DNA of 64,000 bases from Allomyces arbusculus (GCA_027604705.1 JADHYV010000057.1:61424-125423), one strand, 5' to 3'. Shown: positions 43,122-55,389, counted from the first letter of the stretch. Program-made: numbers and translations. Notes: generated by a model from the sequence alone, not told the origin.

Positions 43122-43345
43122 TGGTGAAGCGGTGTGGAGACTGGGTGTGGTGGACTGGGCTGAGTGTGGGGAAAAGCTAACATGTCTTTGAATTCCAATG
43201 ATGGTTGACGCTAACAATGCATCATCTGACATGTCTTGGGTCAGATTCTGATTGCGCAAACGCATTGTATTTCAAAAACGGGAAACCACAAATATCCACA
43301 AGTAAAAACAACACGACCCAAACTCTCTCGCACCGCCAGCCCGGC

Positions 43346-45823
43346 CTACATCCCATACTTTTTCCGCGTAAACGCGCCCGGCAACGCCGCCGCCACATCC
43401 ATCCACGGGCGTTCCACAACGACCATCTCCGTTTCGCTCAAAACCTCGACATGCATGAGTCGCTGGTACCGCGACAACAGACCGTACCCGCGCTTCTCAA
43501 TCCCGAGATTGCGCGACGGCGCCACCACATCCCCCTTGCTCTGCCCCCCGTCCTCCACTTCGACCGCATCCGCATCAGCCCCCGTCTCGGTCGACACCGA
43601 CTTGCGCTTCTTGTTCGCATCCAAGTCGCGGAGGAGATCCACGGCTAGGAACCAGTTGGATGTCCACAGGAGCAGCCGCGACTTGGGCAGCGCATAGGCC
43701 CCACGGAAGTAGTCCTGCCGGTCAGTCACGTCGTGCCCGAGCCGCTGCAAGTTTTTGCGCGGCCAAGCGTGCGGCGCCCACGTTGGCGCCTCGAAAATGT
43801 GGAAGTGCCGGTTCGCGAGCGTGATGACCAGCAGCGCATGCGGGTGGCCGTGCGCCGGCATCGGGGTCGTGAGCGACAGCGACGTGATCGCGTTCGGGTA
43901 CGCGGGGAGGAGCTTCTTCTCGAACCGTGTCGCGTCAAGCGGCGCCGCGGTCGACGACGAGGAAGTGGACAGGGTCACGGCTGTGCTGAGATCCACGACA
44001 AACGCACGGCCCGCGGCATCCGCGGTGGCCAGGTACCGCGCGTCGCGAGAGATTGCGAGGTGCGTGATGAAATCGCGCCCGTGGTGGTCAAGCGCAGCCA
44101 CGTGTCTCGGCGGCTCTGCGTCCGACAACTGCCAGACGTGCACTGAGTTGTCCTTTGCAACCCCCACGAGCAGCCACCCGTCGTCGGCGACGTTCGGCAG
44201 CGGGGACGTGATCGTTGCGACGGCAAGGTGCCGCAGCCGCGGGATCGCCGCGGGCAGCTTGACACGGCGCATCGCCACGTTTTCCTCCACCGCTGGGTCA
44301 TGGACGTCGGCCTCCGAGTCGGCATGCACGCGCCACAGCTTGACCGCGTCCATGTGCGCGACGGCGAGCCAGGACCCGTCGTTGCTCAGGACCGCGTGCT
44401 CGATGTTGCGCGCTGCATTGAGCCGCACTTCCGCGAGCGTAAGCGGGCGGTGCGCGACTTCCAGCTGCGACAGGAATTTCTTACCGGCGAGTTCCGCCGG
44501 GTTCGTGGCGGCCGTCCGCCCGAGCTTGAACAACCGCAGCGTGTGCTCGAACCGCGCAAGCAGCCAGTGCCGGCTTGGGCAAACGGCGATGCGCGACGTC
44601 TGGAACTCGTCGAGGCGGCGTTGCGGGCACGTCTTGAACCCGAGGGCCAAATCAATCACGGTAAATTCCGCGTCGATCCCACCGGAACACAGCGCACGGA
44701 CGCCCCTGACTTCGACCACGGCCACGGCCTTGACGTCGTTTGCGTGGTACCGGCGGCGGTGCGCCAAGACCCACGACAAGTGCGACCCGGCCTCGGTTTG
44801 CCGGTACTGCACGACTTGCCGGTCAATCGAGCTCGAGAAAATGGCGGACCCGTCGCGCATCACGTCAAGCGCCAGCACGTCCGACTCGTGCGCGTGCACG
44901 GACCGCAGCAGCGTCATGGTCGTCCAGTCCCACCACTCGACACGACCGAGGGAACTGCCCGTCACGACGGTGCCGTCGGGCAGGACGCGCACGGCCCAGA
45001 TGACCGTCGGGTGCCGGTCGATCCGGTCGAGCGTGGCGCGGTCGAGCGTCGTGCCCGTCTTCACGTCCCATTTGCGCAAGGTCGACTTGTCGGACCCGGA
45101 AACGAGGTAGTCGCCGGAAGGGTGCCATGCGAGACACAGAACGCGGCCGAGTTGCTTGTTGAACGTGCGCAGCAACGTCCAGTCGTCGTCGGCAATGTCG
45201 TAGAGCCGGATGCACCCGTCCTCGCAGCCGGCGGCAAGGAGAGTCCCGGCGGGGTTCACGGCGAGCGACCAGACACCGCCGCCTGTCGCGTCCACGGATT
45301 TCTGTCAAGTCGTGCATTCGGGTCAGAGATGGAATCGACATGAACGAGGCGACGGAGGGACGACACGCACCTTGGGCGAGAGCTGTTGCATGTCCCATTC
45401 CGTGATGAATCCATTGAGCGAGGCCGAAAAGAGTCGTGGCGGCTTGCTCGTGACGCGCTTCAACACAAACTGGCGCTCTTGGTCGTCGTCGTAGAAATCA
45501 GGGTCGGTCAGGACCGACTGGTGCCCCCAAGCCAGCGCCGAAATGGACCGGTTCTGGCCGCCCATGATCACCTAGTTGTTGCACACACAAGGCGGATCAG
45601 CGCCATGCTGTCGCAAAAAACGGGCGGACATGGTGGCATGGCGACGTTGACTGATTGATCATACGCGCTCGAGGAACCACGCTTGGTTGGGCAATCGAAT
45701 CTCGATATCGCCATTGTCGCGCGCGACAGCGACCATGGGCCGCGGCGCAAAGGGCGGCGTCACGGCGAGGTGGGTGATGGGTGATGGCACATGCTCGACG
45801 AATCGCACGCAGTGGGATTCCAT
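43346..45823 (-). CDS. UTP4: U3 snoRNP protein UTP4 (cirhin)
   Basis: Exons 45823-45665, 45571-45371 and 45301-43346; 771 residues, matching yeast Utp4. It begins MESHCVRFVEHVPSPITHLA and NGDIEIRLPNQAWFLER, then VIMGGQNRSISALAW, the family opening. WD40 repeats fill two propellers: GGGVWSLAVNPAGTLLAAGC, GRVLCLAWHPSGDYLVSGSD, GTVVTGSSLGRVEWWDW, SIDRQVVQYRQTE. A basic acidic-flanked segment (about 670-710) and TRKKYGM lie at the end. Utp4 is part of the t-UTP subcomplex of the small-subunit processome, which binds nascent pre-rRNA and links its transcription to processing in the nucleolus. Confidence 0.94.
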
Positions 45824-46076
45824 GGTGCGTGCTGGCCTCGGGGTTGGTGGTGCTCGTCAGCGTCGCTTGCGATGTGTTTTGCGATGGCAAAATGACAAGC
45901 TGATCAGAGCGGCCAATGTGTACGCTGTCACCTGGCCTCGGGTGATACGTTGCGCCACCTAGTCTCAGCAGCTGCGCGGACCTTCAACTCGTCAATTTCC
46001 CAATCCAACGCAGTGGACGTGCGCGACACGATACCGATTGACCAGGGCCAACCACGACGCTCCGACTACCAGCAAA

Positions 46077-47114
46077 ATGACGACTGCAGCACGGCCGACG
46101 TATGGTGATGCTCAGCACCCGGATCTGAGCTCATCGAAACGGTCATCGCTGACCATGAACCTTGGTCCATCTTGCCCAGATTCAATCCGGCCATGGGTGG
46201 CCACACGGGCCGCGACCTGGGTTACATTTCGCAGATCCGGTCGTCTAAGGAACTGCCCGGCTACAAGACGCTCAAGCTCCGGCAACGGGGTCAAAACTCG
46301 GCGCAAGAAATCAAGGCGCGCGACCTCAAGTCGGAACTGCAGCAGGCCGAGCGCGAGTTCCGCGCCAAGAAGCGCAAGCTGATTGGTGGATCCGGTGGTG
46401 CCGACGACGACGACATGGACGAGGATGCGGATGGCAGTGCTACTTTAGGACAACGTGCGTCGTGGCCTCCCTCGCTGCAGACCTCTCGTGGCCTTGTCCT
46501 GACTTGAACTACCTCCTCTCGCCAGCATCACGCTCTGCCGACACCGACGACGACTACCACGATGACCACTCCTCGCGACGACGCGCACCCAAACGGCCAC
46601 GGCATGCTGACCATGAAACCGACGACCCGGACGCCGACCTGGCCGTCTCCGACGACGATGGTAGCCATGCCGACTCAGACGATAACGGCTCCAGGTCCGG
46701 CTCGGACAGCGACGATGATGACGGCGATGATTCCGAGGACGAGACCGAGGCGTTGATGCGCGAGCTCGAGAAAATCAAGCGCGAGCGCGCCGAGGAGCGC
46801 GAGCGGCAAGAAGCGGCCAAGCGCGCTGAGGAGGAGGAGGCGCTCATGGCCGGTAACCCGTTACTGAATTTGGGACGTGGCGCGCTCGCGGATTTCAGTA
46901 TCAAGAAGCGGTACGCGTTGCAGTTTACACTGTGCTGATGGTGATCGGGGCACCGACTGACCGCGACACGCGCGGCTCGGAAATATTTAGCTGGGACGAC
47001 GATGTCGTGTTCAAGAACCAGGCGCGCACCGAGGAGAAGCCCGTGCGCCGGTTCATCAACGACACGATCCGGTCGGACTTCCACCGCAAGTTCCTCCACA
47101 AGTACGTTCGTTGA
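46077..47114 (+). CDS. CWC15: Spliceosome-associated protein CWC15
   Basis: Exons 46077-46099, 46180-46454, 46526-46910 and 46991-47114; 268 residues. The start [20 protein letters not shown] (first exon only 23 bases) is the family hallmark, followed by [18 protein letters not shown] long Asp/Ser-rich middle (about 100-165) and a charged helix ([20 protein letters not shown]) follow. The C-terminal signature is [27 protein letters not shown] and [23 protein letters not shown]15/AD-002 belongs to the Prp19-associated part of the active spliceosome, where its N-terminus runs near the catalytic centre. All joints restore conserved sequence. Confidence 0.96.
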
Positions 47115-48607
47115 ACACCGTGCAGGCGGTGTGTGGTGGAGCGGGAGGGGTTGGCAGAATACAAGATTTCATCGGTGCAAGCGTCGTCGCTGCCCTATCT
47201 CGCGCTGCGAGAAGCTCGATGAGGAGGGATTGCACGCACCAGCAGACAGAGCATGTCGCACGTCGCACGTCGCCATCGACGGCAAATGCCATCGCTGAGC
47301 CGCGGACAAGGGAGCGCCCAGCCCACACGGCTCGTTGGTGTGTTTCGCGCGACCACACCTGTCAGGAACGCGCGCGTCGCGAACCATCACGGCCGATCTG
47401 GTCGATCCATTTTCAGAGGGCCGAAATTATACATGAATATGGAGCGGCACCTCACCAATCGGAGCAATCATCTGGCTTCGTCAAAGATCCCAACCCACTC
47501 GCGCTGTTCTGGCTTCTCGCGCCAGCGTTTTGGTTCATACTGTCCAGCACTTGTCCTCTCACGTCACCGCATCGGCGGTGCAAGCCGTGTGCCGTCGACA
47601 CTCGTCGACACTGTTATCTTGTAAGATTGACCGAACAGAGAGAATGGCAGCTGAGAGATGCGACAGTCGACGTGTTGAGCGCTCGGCCTGTCGCATGCAA
47701 AGAAGGGCCGCGACTTGCGGCATTCCATGCTGCTGTTGTGGTCACATTCGGGACGTGCACGAACTGTCAAGCGCGCACGCGTGCGCGTCCCCGCAAAAGT
47801 TTATCGTTGCTGGTCATGGCCGACCAGTACATAATTCCGGTAACTCGTTCGTGTGACTGGCGCGTCGTTCCCACGCCCAAGCACGAATGCGCGTGCCGCG
47901 CCGATCCATGGCGCGCGTGCGCGTCGCCAGAACCCACACTCACGCTCACTCTCACACCGGCAGCCGTGGGGCCGGAGCAGGAGCGCGCAAGCGCGTGCAA
48001 CGTGGCAGGCCGGCGACGCGCACACGCCCATCAAGGCCCATCGAGCAAGAGTGGCACGTTGACAAGCTGCCGAACAAGTTATCTGCGCGGTGATTGCCCA
48101 TGGAGCACAAAATGCATGGTCGATCAGTCACGTACGCGTGTGCATCTTGCACCGTGCGCGTTCCCCAAGCGCGCACGGTGCGACGCGCTTTTCAAAGAGG
48201 AGGTTGGTGGCAGCAGCAACACGCTGCGCCGCCAGAACAGGCGTCGACGACACGAGTATCTGCTTCCTCGCCATGGCCGGTCGGCCGCCGGCCAGTCACA
48301 AAGCGCGCACCAGCGGGAGGCGTGCGGAGTGTGGGGAACTGATTGGCGTGCGAAAACCGGGCGCGGTGAGGACGACCCGGTCGTCCATTATAAAGAATGG
48401 GCCGCACGCCGAGCGCGCGCCTGTTTCCCTTCAAGCCGTGTCCCTTTTTGCCCCTGTTCCGTCGAATACCGTGCCCGTGCCCTGGTGTACGGGATTTTTG
48501 CTGTTGCTGCCGGCATCCTCGCGCGCAAGTGTACTGCTACCCACGCTTGAAGCTCGACACACACGGCGCGATCCGATACTCGACGCGCACGCTCTACAGT
48601 CTCTCTT

Positions 48608-48641
<34 letters not shown>

Positions 48642-49538
48642 CCGCACGCTCGTCGCCGTTCTACCGCGCCCTCTCGCCCCTCGTGTCGCGTGGTAGCTCG
48701 ACGTGTATTGCTCTCGCATCGAACCACCACAAATTGCGACTTCCAGTGCCGTGCGGTTGGAGCATCTCTCTCGCTGTGGCAGCTCTCGTGATCTGTGTTC
48801 CTCGGTGTTGTTCAGGTGCGTTTACTTTGTCGGACTCATTTCGTTCCGAACCTCGCATCGTTGGGGAGGCCAGTTTGGGCTACTTCTTGATTGAGCGGTT
48901 CGCTGCCGGTGTCGCGGGCGAGCAAGAGGATCGTTTTCTCGCGCGCGGCAAACGCTGCTCTATCGCGTTGTCGTGGTGGTCGTGCACTGGCTCGTGTTGG
49001 CGTTGTCTGCACCGGCGCGCGCGCCGGCTTCAGCCTGAGCCAAGGACGAAGGGAGACGTGCGTGTTGCGCCGGCCAAGCCACCCCCGCACGTCAATCACA
49101 GAGCGTCGTTCCCAAGGCAGCTGTGCCGCTTCCTGAGCGCTCGCCGATGCCGGTCGATGGCCTTTTTGCCCCCTCGCTTTGCTGTGCTTTGCCTGATTTG
49201 CTTTGCTTTGCCGTGCTCGACATGGTCGCTAACGAGGCGTTTGCTCGCTCGTGCTTTTTGGCCGTGCCGCCGCCTGCTTGCTCCTCCCTCTCCTCTGCTC
49301 TCTGTCGTTCAGTCGGCCCCTTGACCCTCACCGCCCTGCTCGTTGGCGACGCTGTTGGTCGTGATCCGTGCCGTGGCCACCCTCTGATACTGCGCCCGCG
49401 CGTTCTCCTCCCCTCGGCTTCATCGTCGTTTGATCTACTCTCGTTTCGGCGCGCTGGCGTGACCCAACGACCGCTCCTGCCCCGCTTCTTCGCTACTGGA
49501 GCCCTCCCACGCCCGTTTCCATTCTCGCCACCACCACC
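47115..49538. other. Long upstream region of the glycogenin gene
   Basis: About 2.4 kb with no supportable protein gene. A 479-codon frame (47111-48550) has no protein-like order and is rejected. TATAAA at 48389-48394, a CT microsatellite at 48601-48641, and a donor-like CAGGTGCGT at 48812-48820 suggest that transcription may start near 48.4 kb and that the glycogenin 5' leader contains an intron. That reading is inference. Confidence 0.4.
48601..48641 (+). repeat. CT dinucleotide microsatellite
   Basis: A (CT)n tract with two TTT interruptions, read directly from the sequence, downstream of a TATAAA element. Confidence 0.95.
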
Positions 49539-51922
49539 ATGCCCGGCCCAACGACCACCTCCTCGCGGTTCGCCTACGCGACGCTCGTGACCAACGATAC
49601 GTACGCGGTCGGCGCCGTGGTGCTAGCGACGGCACTGCGCGCAACGCGCACGCCGCATACGCTCGTGTGCCTGCACGCGCCCGAGCTCGGGCCCGAGGCG
49701 ACGCGCGCGCTCGCCGAGATCTTTGACGAGCTCGTGCCCGTGGCCACGCGGCGGTCTGCGGACACGGCCAACTTGCTGCTGCTGGGGCGCCCGGACCTCG
49801 ACGTGACGCTGACCAAGCTGCACGTGTGGACGCTCACGCAGTACGAGAAGGTGGTGTTCCTCGACGCGGATACGTTGGTGCTCATGGGAATCGACGAGCT
49901 GTTTGACCGCGAGGAATTGAGTGCCGCGCCGGATTGCGGATGGCCTGATATTGTACTTTTTGCGCTTTTGGATTCGATGGTGGCTGGTCGCGACTAAGAC
50001 GCTGACCGTGTGGTTGTGGCCGCTCGCTCGCTGTAGTTTAACTCGGGCGTCTTTGTCCTGCGCCCGTCGATGGACACGTTCCACCGGCTCGTGGCGTTCG
50101 CGTCGGAGCGCGGGAGTTGGGACGGTACGGATCTGTTTGCAGAATTGTTCGATTTGACTTTCGGCTGGCCGGCGCGGGTGGGGGTGGGATCGACCTGCCA
50201 CGGGGTCGGTGAGAGACGCGTAACCAGGAATGTCTCCCACTCACTCGATCCTTTGACCTTCCCAAACAGGCGGCGACCAAGGCCTGCTCAACGACTTTTT
50301 CGCGTCGTGGGCCACGACGCCCGACCGCCGGCTGCCATTTGTCTACAACGTGACGCCCACCTCAGTCTACACGTACGCGCCGGCCTTCCAGCGGTTCCAG
50401 GACGACATCAAGGTCGTGCACTTTGCCGGCCCGAGTAAGCCGTGGCAGTACGCGCGGACCTCAGACGGTTCACCGATCGGCAAGGGCCAGGGCCCGGCGG
50501 GCGACGTGCTGCTCAACCTCGTGCAGCGGTGGTGGATGGCGTTCGCTACAATCGAGTCGCGGTTCGGGCACTTGCTCTTCAAGACCAATGTGGGTTCGGC
50601 ACAAGGCCACCCCTTGTCGCCGCACTCGACGTCCGGCATGGGCGCGGGCGCGTCGTGGTCGGCCGGCGACTCAGCCCCGTTCACCATGACGCCCGCGGGC
50701 GCGTCGCCCGGGGCCGCCTTCCAGGGTATCTCGATGGCACGGTACTCGTGGCCCGAGCACGAAATGGACCAGGCGAGTCTGCTCGACATGCTGCGCGCGC
50801 TCGATCTCGGGCGGCCGTCGGCGTCGCTCTCGCGCATCACGCGCCGCCGGTCGTCGGGGCACTTGCAGCTCGCAAACATGCCGCCGTCCGACTCGGGGCT
50901 TGGTGGGAACACGCCCGCCGGCCGGTCGCCCAAGACGCCCACGTTTTCGGGGATGCCCGACAACTTTGGTGCAACGATCGAGTCGGTCACGCCCAAGGCG
51001 CCGACGCCCACGCCCGCGGCGATCGTCACGGGGGCCTCGGCGTCGGTCGCGTCGCCGACGTCGCCCGTGCACAGTTTGCACGGGGCCAACGCGGAAATGG
51101 CCGCGCCGTTCATGTTTGCCGGCGGGTCGGCCGCAGGCGAAATGACATCGGCCGTCGACCGCGCGCTCGACTCGTCGCCGATGCCAACGTCGGCCGTGGC
51201 CCGGTCGGTCGAGCTCACGCAAGAGTCGCCCGTGATCAAGCCGCTCGCAACGCGCGACGTGTTCTCGCGCGAACCCTCGGCGGCGGCGATTGCCACGACC
51301 ACGTCCAAGGCCGCGCCGACGACGTCAACCACCAAGACGACGGCAGCTCCGGCCAAGACGACGGCAGCTCCGGCCAAGGCGGCGGCCGCTCCAGCCAAGA
51401 CCAAGAAGGCGGCAGCTCCAGCCAAGACGGCGGCTGCGCCGGCATCGGCCAAGGCAGCGGCTCCGGCCAAGGCCGCGGCCGCCGGACCGGCCCCGACCAA
51501 GGCACCTGCAGCGGCGAACGCATCCGCTCCGGCCAAGACGAGTTCAACAACCTCGCCCGCGTCGCCGTCCGGCACGTCGACGACCGCTGCGACCAAGGGT
51601 ACTGCCGCTCCCCAGCGCGTGCCCGTGCAGGGCATCTGAGTCTCCTCGTTCCTCTTCCTCCCCTCCGTCTCCCCTCCCCTCCTCGCATCCTACCTCAGTG
51701 CGTCTCTTGTTTCTTTCACCGTTGGACACGAGATGTTCTGACGGGTGATCCTGATCACTTGTGCGCTTTTTCTCGCCGCTAGATTTGCCTGCTCCGGCGC
51801 CCGAGCGCACTGATTCGATTTTGAAGCAAGCCGCGTACTTTGTTCCGGCCGTGGCCGTGGCCGTGACGCTGTACCTGGTCCCGTACCTGCGCGACGCGGT
51901 GAGCGGCTCGAGCGGGGTGTGA
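49539..51922 (+). CDS. Glycogenin with long Lys/Ala/Pro tail and predicted C-terminal membrane anchor
   Basis: Exons 49539-49952, 50037-50124, 50270-51598 and 51783-51922; 656 residues. The GT8 glycosyltransferase domain fills about residues 10-250: YATLVTNDTYAVGAVVLATA, KLHVWTLTQYEKVVFLDADT with the metal-binding D109xD111, WPD/IFNSGVFVLRPS, GDQGLLNDFF and VVHFAGPSKPW. The auto-glucosylated Tyr is probably 201 or 203 in TSVYTYAPAF. Glycogenin primes glycogen synthesis. After residue 290 the tail is disordered, then repeats AAPAK-type units (about 560-605). If the final intron (donor at AAGG/GTACTG) is used, the last exon adds QAAYFVPAVAVAVTLYLVPY (627-646), a tail-anchor-like helix. If it is retained, the protein stops at 51639 without the helix. 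Confidence 0.88.
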
Positions 51923-52551
51923 AGTTGCTCGGAAGGAGGGTTGATGGTTGTGGGGGGTTGGAGGTGCATCAACGCTTGGGGGAGTGTGGGCCGTGACTCT
52001 TTTCGTCTTGTCGTTTCTTGTCTGCTTCTGCTGCTTCTTTCTCTCGATTTCTTGTGCGTCGATTTTTTCTAGTTGTCCGCCGTTTCCTCCCTTCCCCATC
52101 TCTCCCTCGCGCCTCTGGGGAGCGCACACGTAGCATTGCACAGTATTTTCGGTGATGGTCGTCGTCGTCGTCGTCGTGGGGTCATTTGTGGATTGATTTG
52201 CCACCTTCTTCTGCTTCTTCTGCTTGGGCTTGGGTCGTTTGATATCGCAGTTTTCCGATCAAGTGATTGGGGATCCTCTTCAACTGATATTCATTGATCT
52301 TTTCTCACCTTCTCCACCGAGTGTCGTCACTGGCGCGGTTTCTTTGAAATCGTGGATTTCAAACTGACCTGTTGAGGCCAGGAAGAGCCAGGACTTAGGT
52401 CAGGAAGAGCCAGGACTTTTGATGAAAGGCAGGTTCGCGTTTCGCTCGGCACGAAGGGCCCCAAGAATCGGCGCTTTCTTCAAAATGAAGTGAGCCAAGA
52501 CTCGGTCTTGCCAAACGGCAAGTACCAGACCGGTGGTCGCGACCGCCGTTC
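51923..52551. other. Intergenic region with short repeats
   Basis: Convergent 3' region between glycogenin and TAP42. It contains (GTC)7 at 52158-52178 and an 18-base direct repeat (listed separately). No gene. Confidence 0.5.
52379..52418 (+). repeat. 18-base tandem direct repeat
   Basis: CAGGAAGAGCCAGGACTT occurs at 52379-52396 and again at 52401-52418, four bases apart. It looks like a simple local duplication. Confidence 0.9.
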
Positions 52552-54033
52552 TCATCCCCGATTGCCGCCGCGGTTCCCCCATCCCCGTGGGTTGTCTAGC
52601 ACGGAAAAAGTACGAGACCATCGTGAGCATCAGGACTCGCGTCAAGACAAAACGACCACAAAGAGCATTGGCGTACCGTCAGTAAATGCATCCCAGTTGC
52701 GCGCTTTGAACGTCTTGCGATCGGCCACCTCGTCGCGGTCAGAATCCTCGTCGTCGTCGTCGCTCTCGTTCTTGATCGGTGCCGGCTCGGCCCTAACCAT
52801 CCCGCACCGTACGGAACACTGTCAGTCCCTTTTTCTACGTCTCCGCGTCCACTCACCACCTCAACGCACCTCGGCAAGATCCCGCCCCTGGCCATCTCCG
52901 CCTCCAAATACTCGTCCAACGACATGGCCGGCAATCGGTGCCCCGGGCGGAACACCTGGTCCTGCAACGCCGCGCGCTGGCTCGTGATTGTGAACGGGCG
53001 CAGCGGGCGACCGCCCTTATCGAGCAGCGGGCCCGTGCGCGCGAAAATCGACTGCCGTGGTGGTCCGTCGAGCCGGTCGGCCGAATCCGACGAGGACGCT
53101 TGGGGTGCGGGCCGCCGTGGCGGTTCCTGCACCATGCGGTCGAGGTGCGCGCGCTCCTCCTGTAAGTTGATCAACTCGTCGACGGCTTTGGCGATCCAGT
53201 GCCGCACGAGGAGAAGGTAGAAGTCGCGCGCGACGGCCTCGTCGTCGCCGGAGAGGTCGGCGTCGGCGTCGTCCGCGGCCGCGGCGGTTGTGGATGCGGA
53301 TTGCGAGGTAGTGGTCGTGACGGAGATACCGGCCGCGATGGCGAGGCTCGGTGCCGCCGCGATCAGGGCCGCGGCGCCGCGCCGACTCGCAAAATCGCCC
53401 AATTGTGCCGCACGCTCAGCGAGGAGCGACTCGCGCTGCCGTGACGCCTTGAATCGCGCAATCTTGAAGTTGCGCCGCTGGTCGCCGCCGAGTTTGGCTG
53501 CGGCCGGTGGAGCCATGGCGTCCATGTAGCTGCGTTCGTCGCGCGGGATCAGGTCGTACGTGTCGCATTGCGTCATGAATTGCTGGAATTGAGACTGTGG
53601 GAATGCATTGCAGGGGATCAGCTCTGGGAATTGGACGACAGATGACGGTTGGGCGCACAGGTACCTGAATCGTCTTGACCGCCGCGAGCCGTGCCTGCGG
53701 CCCGTCCGTCCGCAACCGGCCGTACGCGTCGGCCAGGTACGCGTGCACGAGAAGAAGCGGCAGGTCGGTCGTCTTGACGTCGTCAAGCGCCTCGTTCGTC
53801 GAAAAGAGTCGCTGAGTGTGGACGCGGTCAGCACAAGTCGACAAACGGGTCACAGCAACCCGTGCTGCCGCGCCGTCAGCATTGGCGTCGGCCAGACGGG
53901 CAACGGCCGACAGGAACAGGGCATGCGGCGAGGATGTAGCCCCGTCGTCGTTGTCGTCGGCTAGGGTCAACTTGGCGAGCGGGGTCACAAACTCATCGGT
54001 CGGCCCGGCGCTTGGTCCAGATGCTGAGATCAT
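52552..54033 (-). CDS. TAP42: TAP42/alpha-4 family PP2A-associated protein
   Basis: Exons 54033-53665, 53594-52857, 52818-52677 and 52595-52552; 430 residues. The N-terminal helical part binds the catalytic subunit of PP2A-type phosphatases: TTDLPLLLVHAYLADAYGRL, SQFQQFMTQCDTYDLIPRDE, RRNFKIARFKASRQRE. The second half carries the family signatures PFTIT, QDQVFRPGHRLPAMSLDEYL, EAEMARGGILP, then an Asp-rich stretch, TFKARNWDAFTDG and the terminal DNPRGWGNRGGNRG, rebuilt exactly across a small last exon. TAP42 acts downstream of TOR kinase to control PP2A-like phosphatases. It is divergent from the complex I gene, with 274 bases between starts. Confidence 0.93.
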
Positions 54034-54307
54034 GATTTCTTGGTGCTGGGAATCGAGTGCCAATAGTTGCAGAGCAGGGCAATTTGACCTGACGAGCGGA
54101 AATGATTTTGCAGACCATGACGACGAGTTCGAAGCGCTCACCTGACCGAAATCTACCGCATGGAACGATCGCGCTTTACCACACGTGATGCCTTGAAGCA
54201 ATGGAGAATCAAGCAAGGCTGGCCATCTTTTGCAACCAGCTGCAGCGGCGATTTGGATCGCAACCCGACCGTCTGCACCGCCGTCAAGTACCCGCATTCG
54301 ACCCAGA

Positions 54308-54899
54308 ATGTCGCTCCGTGCCGCCCTTGGCCGCGTCTCGGCCCTTTCGACGCGCGCGCGCGTCCCGACCCCGCGCGCCGGTGGCGAGCACTTCTACGAG
54401 CCGTCCGGTTACCTGTTCAACGAGAAGGTGGTGGGCAATTCAGCAAACTGTGTTCTGCGTTAAATGGCGTCGAACTCGGCCCCTCATGCGAGGCTCACCG
54501 CCGACGAACCGACCACACCGTGTAGCCCCTCGCGGCCGGCCAGAAGCGCGTCAAGGACTGGTGGGAGGACCTCTACCTTATCTTCATGGGCGGTGGCATG
54601 GCGTTCGCTGCCGTGGGTCTGTACTTCAAGCCCGACACCAAGTACGATCCGTTTTGCGCAACCATTTCGGCGTGGTGGTGGTCGAGTGAGGTCGTTGCGA
54701 AAGACCCAGATTCTGGGTTTGGCTATGAAGTGGTCGTTACGACCTCATCGCTCTCATCGCGCCCCGGTTAATTTCTTCGTGTGGGGGCGCCGATACTGAC
54801 CCACGTGTCATATCATCTTTGTGTAGCGTGCAAACGTGGGCCCGCAAGGAGGCCGAGCGCCGGTTGGCCGAGAGTGGTCTCTTCCAGGAGGACGAGTAG
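54308..54899 (+). CDS. Mitochondrial complex I accessory subunit, ESSS/NDUFB11 type
   Basis: Exons 54308-54427, 54526-54641 and 54827-54899; 102 residues. The N-terminus MSLRAALGRVSALSTRARVP is a mitochondrial leader. Then GYLFNEK/PLAAGQKRVKDWW, EDLYLIFMGGGMAFAAVGLY (one transmembrane helix, about 55-72), FKPDT/NVQTWARKEAE and an acidic end. This is the ESSS/NDUFB11 pattern (LFNEK..PPGQKR..W...Y......KPDT..Q.WA). The subunit sits in the membrane arm of NADH dehydrogenase. Its presence shows the organism keeps respiratory complex I. Confidence 0.88.
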
Positions 54900-55389
54900 A
54901 GCGGTTACTCCGAGCGCTCAGGGCTCGGAATGCCAATATAGGTCAAACTCATAGCGATCTGCCGCTGACGTTCTATTAGCTGTCATGGGTCGCGAACCTG
55001 TCCAACGCTGTTCATCAATTGAGGAATCATTAACGAGAATGTGATCGTGCTGAGCAGATTTGCCCCTCTTATCTCGTGCCTGAGCACGCTTGTAGACGGC
55101 CAAAACTGTTTTGCACGCTCGAATACACCTGACGCCCGGTCTTCGACCATGAACGGACCTGGACAACGTTGGAGGGACATGTTGCCCGCTCCCTTTTTAA
55201 TAATGCGATGTGAGACCATCGCGCTCTCGCACCGTTTGTGCTTTGCCGCGGCACCATGCCCATCGTGATCTTGCATCGTTTGTGTGTCGTTGCGATGTGG
55301 GAGAGCCTGCAATTGGTCAGCACGCCGTTCAAACCAAACCCATTCATTTCAACGAAAACAACCAACCAAGCACACCCTTCGTCCCCATC
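54900..55389. other. Intergenic region, convergent
   Basis: Spacer between the complex I subunit and the RRN6-like gene ends. Nothing recognised. Confidence 0.4.

Noticed and set aside
44228-45343. 371-codon plus-strand frame opposite UTP4
   Set aside because: Shadow of WD40 coding sequence, no family features.
47111-48550. 479-codon plus-strand open frame
   Set aside because: No ordered protein-like segments, starts inside the end of CWC15, and frames in this composition stay open easily. It also crosses a TATAAA element.
50367-51635. 422-codon minus-strand frame opposite glycogenin
   Set aside because: Ala/Val/Gly-rich mirror of the AAPAK repeats; no independent signal.
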